Positions 10,701-18,566 of a stretch of 22,596 nucleotides of DNA are shown here, one piece after another (position 1 is the first letter of the stretch; each line of letters begins with the position of its first letter). The stretch comes from Beroe ovata (taxonomy: Eukaryota; Ctenophora; Nuda; Beroida; Beroidae). The stretch lies in NCBI GenBank assembly GCA_946803715.1, contig CAMPET010000374.1:28301-50896 (forward strand), given 5' to 3'. The translations under genes were made by a program, and so were the position numbers. Below the pieces are notes generated by a model. That model was not told the origin of the DNA. It did no database searches and saw nothing but the letters and a program-made list of their open reading frames with translations.

Positions 10701-12601
10701 AGGCATTTCAAGTAACAATAGCACGCCGCACGCGTTTTAAAGATAACTCCAGAGAAATTTCATCTATTTATAGAACAGCAATTGCAGCCGACAACGCATG
10801 CAACACAATCAATCATCCACTGTCTTATTCCCTTACCTGTAACATCAGTATCTGAACCGGCATCAGTATCACAAGCTGATGTGTCCATTTCCGATTCAGC
10901 CTCAGTGTCATTACCGGGAACAAAGGTTTCATCGTTAGAGGAATCAAATGGGTCCTGGCAAAAGTTGCAAACTCAGTAATGTCACATGAATATGATGCAA
11001 GTAACCTTATGGAAGTTATAATAACCCAATTAGATGAAACTAACCTTATGACCTAATGAAAGTTCCCTTATGAAACTCACCTGATCAACATTACCTGATA
11101 ATGTAGCTTACCCGATGTAACTTAGACTCGGATCTCGAATCCTCTTCACTCTCCTCCTCAGTCTCACTTTCCTCAGAGGAGGAGTAGAGCTTTTCCCACT
11201 TGTTCTTGGGTTCCCACCCATGTCTCACCCAATACTTAAGACCAACTTCCTTTGCTTGCTTCTTTGATGGTTTTTCTCTTCTAAAGTGATACAGGCATTG
11301 TTCCGAATTCATTACGATAACTGGCGCCTAACAGGAGAAGAGGTCTTGTTAACAAGGTCTACTTAGACCAAATTATATCAAACAACTGCATAAAAGTTAA
11401 AAATTTCACTTACATATTCCATTCCAACATACTTTCCATAATCGTATTTATGTTTGACATTGGCACCAACTGGTTTTGGAGCTCGGTTTGATCTTCTGAG
11501 GCCCTGAAGGTAGAACATTAAATGAAGCATAATTATGAGCTTGATTGTTTCTACATGGCATTAATCACTTTGATTTCATTACTCACAACATTATCATGTC
11601 TCTTTGGTGATAATCCTAGAGTTCCCATAGTTTTTGAGTGTGAGGGTGCAGGGTTCCTGCTCTTGTGATTCTTAACTTTTGGAGTGACTTTTTGTCTGGA
11701 CACTCTCTTATTCTTGATGACCAATTTAGTTGCAATTTCTGATTTTTGTTCTTCCTCATTCTTTGAATCAGACTGGTCGTCACTAATGTGGCCTACATCT
11801 TCAGGATTTGAGGATGCTGATACATCCTCAACTTCCGATTGGTCCCTTGCAATCACAGGTTCTGGCTGGTCTAACGCCTCAGACTCAGCTGCAGCTTCAA
11901 CTTGCTCATCTGGATCCAGACTGGAACTCTTATCTTTAGAATCTGCATCAGACTCCATTGAATGATTACCAGGATTTTCATCACCCTCATGACACCCAAC
12001 TGTTTTAGTTGGTCCAAGAAGCAATGGATTTGTAGAAACCTCCTCCCAAAAGGAAGCCTGGATATGTAAGATTATAGTAACATGGCTTTGATTATGATAC
12101 AACGTTGCAGTAGTTAGAAATAGAAGGATCATTGTACCGGATGTTCTTCTTCAGATTGCTTCTGTAGCTCATACTGTTTCTTCAAGCTTGAAGGTATTTC
12201 AAATGCACCCAATCCTTTGTTCAAGTCATGCAAACTTGAAAGAAGAAACTGTAAAATTGTTGATTTACTACTGAGCATATTTTCTAACACATATCAAGAG
12301 AATTTGAAATAAATCAGAATCATCAAGCTGATACTTACAACTTTGTAATAAGGCTTTACTTCACTCAACCCATCTGTTCCAGAGGGCCATGTTTCAACTG
12401 TTATCAGTCCTTTCTTGTAATTTATAGAATATATCTCACCAAAGCATATATCTGAAAGGGTGGCAATGATATTTTCTGTGCAATCCCCAGTGCAAAAACA
12501 CTGATGAAACTTCACTCACGTTTATGAATATTATACTTAAGCTTCTCCTCAGGTGTTGGGATAAACTCAACAAAGTCTCCAACAGAATAGCTTTTGGACA
12601 T
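7799..12601 (-). CDS. 19-exon gene for an 875-residue chromatin-like protein with a CENP-C-like cupin C-terminus
   Basis: I joined 19 GT-AG exons (high to low): 12601-12520, 12451-12339, 12248-12138, 12057-11587, 11503-11414, 11327-11112, 10954-10837, 10665-10588, 10499-10326, 10244-10209, 10109-10014, 9932-9825, 9743-9696, 9625-9536, 9439-9356, 9103-8726, 8447-8346, 8159-8059, 7930-7799. All phases agree and the sum is 2628 bases including the stop. Residues 1-65 look like a Tudor/PWWP-type small barrel (SYSVGDFVEF near the start). Residues 103-259 are acidic and polar. RRSNR lies at 262-266, followed by a basic, aromatic stretch with KYWVRHGW. Residues 360-640 are short Lys/Ser/Glu-rich modules, then comes a proline-rich part with six prolines. 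The last ~110 residues read like a cupin: GLFRFGAG, LELVWGSAALSI, VRLSDGQYW, LVSFTTT. That pattern resembles the C-terminal dimerisation domain of CENP-C, and SRRADSGDDFW (652-662) might be a worn CENP-C motif. The gene model is strong; the identity is inference. Weak spots are the donors GTTGCA (exon 9) and GTTTAA (exon 17), and a poor polypyrimidine tract before exon 17. Confidence 0.75.
7988..8050. repeat. 15-bp tandem repeat with internal hairpins (intron 18 of the minus-strand gene)
   Basis: TATACTGG-ACA-CCAGTATA occurs twice, overlapping (7988-8006 and 8003-8021), followed by two diverged AGTATACTTGAC units. Each full unit is an 8-bp inverted repeat with a three-base loop. It lies inside the last intron, between the exons at 8159-8059 and 7930-7799. 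Confidence 0.85.
8576..8650. repeat. 10-bp minisatellite AACTAGCAGT
   Basis: About seven units of AACTAGCAGT run in register from 8581 to 8640, the first and last of them diverged, with further related ACTAGAACT pieces at both ends. It lies in the intron between the exons at 9103-8726 and 8447-8346. Its length probably varies between individuals. Confidence 0.9.
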
Positions 12602-12675
12602 TTACTGAACCTTCAAAATGATCACAATGACAGTAAAACTATCCGAGTTATAGAACTGCTTGTTCAATTATAGGC

Positions 12676-12747
12676 CATAGAATAGAATGTGAAATAAAGT
12701 ATTATGAATTAAATTATCATGAGTCATAGAATAGAATGTGAAATAAA
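12676..12747. repeat. 23-bp direct repeat, 49-bp period
   Basis: The 23-base string beginning CATAGAATAGAATGTG occurs identically at 12676-12698 and 12725-12747. A third, shortened GAATAGAATAAA follows. It is 75-145 bases upstream of the minus-strand gene's start codon, so it is probably promoter-proximal or in the 5' UTR. Confidence 0.9.
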
Positions 12748-13623
12748 TGAATAGAATAAATGACATAATCACTGTTGAATATATCAACTCATGGGAAATA
12801 TGGATGAAACTACCACTACAAGTTTAATAAATAAATACACATAACATCTCATTATCTACTAAGAGCTAATGAATAATCCAAAGTCCTATCTATAATAGAT
12901 ATGTAGTACACTGGGTAGTTTCATCACAGCTTACAACCGCAAGGCTGGGCCATGCCAGAACTACTGAATTCTGAGCTTCCCATCCCTCTGCCTAGCAATC
13001 TGGCATGGAACATTGCAGGGTGCAAAAATAAGAATATTCTAAGAATAAAAAACATTCTGTGCATACATTGCACTTATTTGCTATTTTGAGATGATGAGAG
13101 CATATTGCAAAAGCTAATGAAACCCAAAAATTTATAAATGAGGTTATTGCTGGACAAGTAATAAGTATGTGAATGCATGGGCAGATTATTAGAGTTAGAT
13201 TTCCAAAAATGCGCAGAGCCGAGGCCCGAGGTGCAACAAATGCAATAAATGCGCAGCGCTTAGTTTATGATTGTTAATAATAAACGCAATTGTAGAATTT
13301 CTTTTTACATTCGCTGGCGATTTAATCTTTGGCAAGGAATTACAATTTCGGGGCACCGACATGAATATGAAATCCTTTTAATAAATGCTATTCAATGCGT
13401 TATTTGTGTTCCCGCGCTGCGTGACCCGAATACTTCGCGCGCGCTGCGCGTCTCCGTCCTTTCTACGACTTTTCAGTTCACTGAGTAGAATAGGGGCGCG
13501 CAACGTGTGCACAGTTATTTGCAATTGCGCGCCGCGCAACTCGATGTGATCTGATTTTCTGCATTTATGTACTATTTAAGCTCAATTTTAAGTTATTATT
13601 TAAGTTATTCACGAGATGTTATA

Positions 13624-13750
13624 TTTATCGAGTATTTGCCGAATGTTATCTGTCCACTGTTCATGTTTGTTGCACGCGGCGCGCGCGCCGCGCGCAACAA
13701 ACAGTGGACTGATAATATAACATCCGGCAATCAAATATATGTTCGATAAA
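13624..13750. mobile_element. Near-palindromic foldback (MITE-like) element
   Basis: The left half (from TTTATCG at 13624) and the right half (ending CGATAAA at 13750) are imperfect inverted copies meeting at a GCGC-rich centre near 13680. Matching blocks, outermost to innermost, are TTTATCGA, TTGCCG, ATGTTAT, GTCCACTGTT, TTTGTTGC and GCGGCGC, separated by small indels. The whole 127-base piece can fold into one long hairpin. No protein is encoded. I infer a non-autonomous foldback element or a satellite-like insertion. No target-site duplication was confirmed. Confidence 0.7.
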
Positions 13751-14115
13751 CCGCGCTCATGGTGCTATTGACGCTATTGTTAGTGTTAATGTGGGACACT
13801 GCCACCTAGCAATTCCCAACTTCGGCCAAACCTGTTGCGCCGTGCATTCTGACACTTCAGTCTAAATTCGTATGAAGCAAGGGTATATATAGAATTGATT
13901 GGGCGACCTGCACCCGAGTTGTAAGGTTTTTCTTATTCTATGCTGTTAGCTATCTATCTTGTTAGTAGTTAGGGAGTTTATATCTCAACAAATTTGCATT
14001 TAAATCTCAACAATGAGGTTAAGAGTAGTTCTATAATTCAATTATGATGATGTACATGAGTTGAGCATTTCTATTATTTTTTGTGCATTTCTGAAGTTAA
14101 TAGTGCTGTCAGTGT

Positions 14116-17100
14116 ATGTTGTCTTTCATTGGAAATGGAAATATCTCTTTTCCTGATATTTTTAACCTAGGTGATATTCAAAGCATGGAATCAAGAGATG
14201 AGGATGTTGTAGCAGAAGAACAACATTTGTTAAAGCCAGAGAAATTTTTTGCTAATTGGATCAACTTGTCACTAGAAGAATGTGAGCTATTCAAGAAGTC
14301 ATTTAAGGAATCTTCAGATACTGGATTTGCTAGTTTCCCCACTCAATTAAATGAGCTGGTATTAATGATTTCTTCCACACTCACAGAAGAGAAGATCCAC
14401 ATTGCAGTTCTGGTCTCAGATTTATTGGTAATTATGAAAGATAAGATTGATGGGACATGTTTATCATGCAGCTATGATAAGAGTTCCATTTTCTGCACTA
14501 TCAGAGCCATCTTTCTGATTGCATCTGAATTTCAATCCAAGGATGTTATAATAATTCTTTCAAATATTTTAAAAGTGACAGAAGAGTGTCATCTTGATGA
14601 GATGCTTGATGCTTACCTTGATGGGTTATCTCCTGAATTATCACTGCTCCTTATAAGTAACGTGATACATACTTCGAAGCAATCATGCTTTACTTCTTTG
14701 CTTACTGATAAAAAGGCTTTTTGGGATCAGCTTATGGAATGTTTGAATTCTTCTGATGCAACTATCAGAAAGAGATCTCTATTTGTTCTGAATTTCATGA
14801 TAGAGACATGTAGAAAGTTGCATGGGGTAATGAATAGTGAACTCACAGAAATAGTGATTGTATTAGAAACCTTAGAAGAAACCCAAAGTCATATCATCAG
14901 ACCCATTCTATCTAAGCTTCAGAAATTTTCAGACTCAGTTATTGAAGGGAAGCTAAACATCAAGTGGTTAATGATCATATTCAACAGAATCTTGCTACAA
15001 GAATCTCGTATGGTCTCAAGATGGGGCATGCAACTGGTTTTACAATTGTCACCTATGACATTTCATAGTGATTATGGAGTAAACCTGCTGGAAAATCTAC
15101 TTCACATGCACCTCAATAGCACATATATGTATTACAGACCATGTTTCATTACAAAAGGTCGATTGCCTCCGGTGGCCATCCTACTCTCTGATTTTTTACA
15201 GCAGATTTGCACTTCTTTCGATCACCATTTCAGTCAGCGGATATTGCAAAACTTGTATCAGCTGCTGGGACAAACCAAAGTAGGATCTGCTCCATTGACT
15301 TATATAACTTTTATTCTGTCAAATCTGCAGCTCCCTTATAAGCTTTCGAGCAGTTTCTTATCAAATTTCTGTAGAATCTGTTATGTTGCACTTCCCACTC
15401 AGCCAAACAAAGTTAAGGGTACTGTGCAAGGATTCCTTCTCAAGTTTGTCCATCAGAACATCGATCACAATGACACTGAGTGTCTTAAACACTTGGAGAG
15501 CTTCTTTGATTGTATGATACTAGATAATGTGATGGACATGCAACACAAAATATGGGAGGCTGTATCCTGCTTTTTAAAGATGGTTTCATTTGCTCATCCC
15601 AAATTATTAGAAACTTATGTTACTAATAATCTAGACAAGCATAAGAGAGAATTTATAAAAACAAAGGGATTCGGACTCATCCTTGGCCTATCTGATTATC
15701 AGAACTTGCTTAATGAAAATATCGTAGAAAGACTCTTGTATCCCCTCAGTAACTGCCGAACAAACACCTACATATCTGAATCCGTTGTTATTTGCAGTTC
15801 TTCAGTCATAAGAACTGTTTTCCAGTTGTTTAAGAAGGAGCACGTGCAAAGCTCCATTCTCACAGCCTGTCTTAGAAATGGTGATAGCATAATGGACAAT
15901 TGTTCATGGTTTCTCGACAAATACTGCCAAAGCAAAGACACGGGTGAATTTAGCAGCCAAAGAGAAGCTCATTTACACATACTGTCAGACTTTTTGACAA
16001 GCATCGTATACTACAATAGCAGTTTGAGATGCGAAATCTTGTTTGACCATTTCTTGAGAGAAGATCGCATCGTCAAGTCTTCATCAGAAGTGAGTGTGAT
16101 GATAAAAGCATGTGCAAATTTGTACCAATCTCTGCTTAACTTTGATCATAAGCCCAAGACTTTGAAGAATTTCTTCCAAGAAATGAAATCGGTAGACTGG
16201 ATTGCTCCTGTTCTAGAATCAAGCCAACACTCTCTTTTAAATGACTCATGGATATGTTTTTGTTACCTATTTCAACACATGAAAGTCCCTACATTCACCC
16301 CTCAGTCGAACTTGTTCACCTTGGCTACTGAAACCATTCAAAAATTGAAATACCCTGATACCATCTTGATTGTTTTTGATCTTATTGATCACATGCGATC
16401 TTCTATATTGACAGAGGACCCACTCCTTTTCAACGAGGCAATCTCATCAATGTTAACAATACTACTCGACTTTCAAAACTCGGGAATATACTGGAAACTC
16501 CTGCGCAAGATTTGCAGCATCATATTTCATCCTGAGGTTATGGATCATCCGGGGTGTTGTGAATCCCTTGTGAATGTTATTAATGATTTCAAAGATCTAA
16601 CCTCATCCAAAGAAGGCGTGATGAGTCACATCTCTCATAGTCTGACTCTCTATGGCGACAGTGATATGAAAAATGCAGAATTCTATCTGAAAACATTTCT
16701 GGAACTTTCTGTATTTGGTGTGACAAGAACGAGGGAAAAGCAGAATATTGATGACCTCATTGCATTCACTGATACTCTTGAACCATGCGATCTGCTGTAT
16801 TTCTCTACTGCTGAAATCTCAGCAGATGTATCACTTGTTCGTGTTCATATGATCAATTTGTTGTACAGGTTCTTGGAAAAGTTCCCTCAATACTCGTCTA
16901 CAGTTATCAGTTTCTACATCAACTCAATCACAGAAATCCAGAAAGCAGCCCTCATGAACTCCCTACCCAATCGGATGAAGATAAGATGTTCTCAAGCACT
17001 CCTCTGTCTTCTACCAGTAATCCTGAATCACATGGAACCGTCGTCGGCTTCTGAACTTCTTGAACAAACGGTAACGCTGCTGACATTTGACTCACAGCCT

Positions 17101-18294
17101 TCTGTGCGATGTTTTGTGGAAACATGTGTCTGTGTCATTCTATCACACCATGTCGACCTCATTACCATTTTGATTGAGAAGATTTCAGGGAAATGTAACA
17201 ATGCATTCCTCACAGCCATCTTCTCCATCATAGTACATCACATCACTTACCTCAGTTTGAGGGATGAATTAGGCAGGCCATTGCTGGACAGTGCAATGCA
17301 ATGTCTCAGTCTGTGGACCAGTGCAAACAATCACAATGTCAGGAGTTTTGCATGTGCTTGTTTGGTGCAAACTGCTGGGGTTTATCACGAACAGGGCTGG
17401 GAAGTTGCCCCACATTACAAACGCCAGGTTGAATTCATCACATCATCCAGAGACTATGCTAAGGTGCTATCCAATACATCACAGAAAAACGCCTATTTCT
17501 CCAAGTTCAACATCCACCATGACCTGTGTTTGTTGAACATATTCGAGTCCATACCCCGGCAATATCACTTGCTGGGTAACGAAATTGTTAACAAACAAGA
17601 TCTTCTCAATCTCAAATCCTACATGTCATATCCTGTTGTCTCAGGAGAGTTTCATCTTCTACCCACACCCCCAACTCTAGAGCAGTCTGATTATCTCATC
17701 AAATTCGGAGATTTGGATAATGCAAGCGTGCTGCAGAAGAAAATAACGCCATGGCAGGTTATGGCAACGAATTTGGGGATAGATTTTGACAGAAAATCAA
17801 CACCCAAAGGTGAACTTGTTGTGTTCGCGTCGCTGATAGACAAAGGTAATAATCTTGGTGGTCTAGCAAGGACAGCTGAGATATTTGGAGTGAAGACTGT
17901 CACTGTTAACAACATGGAAATCCTCAACAATCGAGATTTCAAATCTCTCAGCATGACTGCAGAGAAATGGCTGGACTTAGAGGAAGTTTTGTATAACACT
18001 GATGCGGCGATTGCGTATTTTGATAGAATGAAAGAGAGAGGTTATACAATAGTTGGTGTTGAACAGAGCTCGAACAGCGTTAGCTTGGATCGGTTTGACT
18101 TCCCTGAGAAGTCATTGCTCGTTCTGGGTCGAGAGCGTGATGGTGTTTCTGTTCCGCTGTTGAACCATCTTGATGTTTGTGTGGAGATACCCCAACTTGG
18201 ACTGGTCAGATCACTCAACGTGCATGTTTCAGCGTCCATCATCATTTGGGAATATTCCAAGCAGCATCTCTTCAAGCAGAAATCGGGGGTATAG
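14116..18294 (+). CDS. TARBP1: TARBP1, tRNA (guanosine-18 2'-O) methyltransferase, intronless
   Basis: The 1392-residue protein matches the animal TARBP1 / yeast Trm3 family, which methylates the 2'-OH of G18 in the tRNA D-loop using SAM. About 1200 residues of leucine-rich helical repeats precede a C-terminal SPOUT (SpoU/TrmH) domain from about 1232. Motif 1 is NNLGGLARTAEIFG (from 1244-1245), motif 2 is LVLGRERDG (about 1335-1343), and motif 3 is IPQLGLVRSLNVHVS (from about 1358), with the Arg, Glu and Asn of the SPOUT knot all present. Motif 2 has RERDG where relatives commonly have NEREG. An in-frame TAG at 14101 limits the start to 14116; ATG 14185 is an alternative. The human protein is about 1600 residues in about 30 exons, so this one is shorter and has no introns at all. 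It is followed 240 bases downstream by EIF2D on the same strand. Confidence 0.95.
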   Translation: MLSFIGNGNISFPDIFNLGDIQSMESRDEDVVAEEQHLLKPEKFFANWINLSLEECELFKKSFKESSDTGFASFPTQLNELVLMISSTLTEEKIHIAVLVSDLLVIMKDKIDGTCLSCSYDKSSIFCTIRAIFLIASEFQSKDVIIILSNILKVTEECHLDEMLDAYLDGLSPELSLLLISNVIHTSKQSCFTSLLTDKKAFWDQLMECLNSSDATIRKRSLFVLNFMIETCRKLHGVMNSELTEIVIVLETLEETQSHIIRPILSKLQKFSDSVIEGKLNIKWLMIIFNRILLQESRMVSRWGMQLVLQLSPMTFHSDYGVNLLENLLHMHLNSTYMYYRPCFITKGRLPPVAILLSDFLQQICTSFDHHFSQRILQNLYQLLGQTKVGSAPLTYITFILSNLQLPYKLSSSFLSNFCRICYVALPTQPNKVKGTVQGFLLKFVHQNIDHNDTECLKHLESFFDCMILDNVMDMQHKIWEAVSCFLKMVSFAHPKLLETYVTNNLDKHKREFIKTKGFGLILGLSDYQNLLNENIVERLLYPLSNCRTNTYISESVVICSSSVIRTVFQLFKKEHVQSSILTACLRNGDSIMDNCSWFLDKYCQSKDTGEFSSQREAHLHILSDFLTSIVYYNSSLRCEILFDHFLREDRIVKSSSEVSVMIKACANLYQSLLNFDHKPKTLKNFFQEMKSVDWIAPVLESSQHSLLNDSWICFCYLFQHMKVPTFTPQSNLFTLATETIQKLKYPDTILIVFDLIDHMRSSILTEDPLLFNEAISSMLTILLDFQNSGIYWKLLRKICSIIFHPEVMDHPGCCESLVNVINDFKDLTSSKEGVMSHISHSLTLYGDSDMKNAEFYLKTFLELSVFGVTRTREKQNIDDLIAFTDTLEPCDLLYFSTAEISADVSLVRVHMINLLYRFLEKFPQYSSTVISFYINSITEIQKAALMNSLPNRMKIRCSQALLCLLPVILNHMEPSSASELLEQTVTLLTFDSQPSVRCFVETCVCVILSHHVDLITILIEKISGKCNNAFLTAIFSIIVHHITYLSLRDELGRPLLDSAMQCLSLWTSANNHNVRSFACACLVQTAGVYHEQGWEVAPHYKRQVEFITSSRDYAKVLSNTSQKNAYFSKFNIHHDLCLLNIFESIPRQYHLLGNEIVNKQDLLNLKSYMSYPVVSGEFHLLPTPPTLEQSDYLIKFGDLDNASVLQKKITPWQVMATNLGIDFDRKSTPKGELVVFASLIDKGNNLGGLARTAEIFGVKTVTVNNMEILNNRDFKSLSMTAEKWLDLEEVLYNTDAAIAYFDRMKERGYTIVGVEQSSNSVSLDRFDFPEKSLLVLGRERDGVSVPLLNHLDVCVEIPQLGLVRSLNVHVSASIIIWEYSKQHLFKQKSGV

Positions 18295-18510
18295 ATTAAT
18301 CATCTGACATCTATTTCTCGAATCACACGGTTTTTCTTAGATCATAGATTTTTTGAGATTTTTATCATGAAATGTAGATTTGGTTGGGTATTATTTATTG
18401 TTATGTTTTGTCTCATCTATGATATATTGCTCTCTAATCTCTTTTGCTTATCTTCTAACCGTCTATGACAAGCTAAACATTGTTAAATATGTCTCGTATC
18501 ACTAGATCTG

Positions 18511-18566
18511 ATGTTGTTATGAACATGCTGAATAATGTTTGTAAAACCCTTCCGTGTAAAGTCTAG
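18511..18566 (+). promoter_or_regulatory. Two upstream ORFs before the EIF2D start
   Basis: An ATG-Leu-Leu-stop minimal frame occupies 18511-18522. A second frame (18519-18566, 15 residues) overlaps the EIF2D start codon at 18535 in another reading frame. Both matter only if the transcript begins upstream of 18511, which the sequence cannot show. eIF2D family proteins are linked to post-termination recycling and reinitiation, so self-regulation is conceivable; this is inference. Confidence 0.3.

Larger units (their letters stand above)
12602..14115. other. Divergent intergenic region between the minus-strand gene and TARBP1
   Basis: These 1514 bases separate two divergent start codons and must contain both promoters. 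The side next to the minus-strand gene (12602-13190) is AT-rich, with a 23-base direct repeat and a short inverted repeat (CCATGCCAGA at 12950, complement at 12999). A CpG-rich block runs from about 13205 to 13700, with many GCGC runs, and ends in a foldback element. The final 350 bases before TARBP1 are AT-rich again. No coding exon is supported; the open frames at 13267-13488 and 13567-13749 carry no recognisable motif, and the second is part of the palindrome. Confidence 0.6.

Noticed and set aside
11684-11965. 93-codon plus-strand frame rich in Ser and Asp
   Set aside because: It is antisense to the large acidic exon 12057-11587 of the minus-strand gene; its composition mirrors the low-complexity exon.
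12950-13008. 10-bp inverted repeat CCATGCCAGA in the divergent spacer
   Set aside because: Arms are short, the loop is about 39 bases, and such pairs are expected by chance in 1.5 kb.
13267-13749. Two 60-73 codon frames in the CpG-rich spacer
   Set aside because: The second is part of a palindromic repeat and neither shows any protein family feature.
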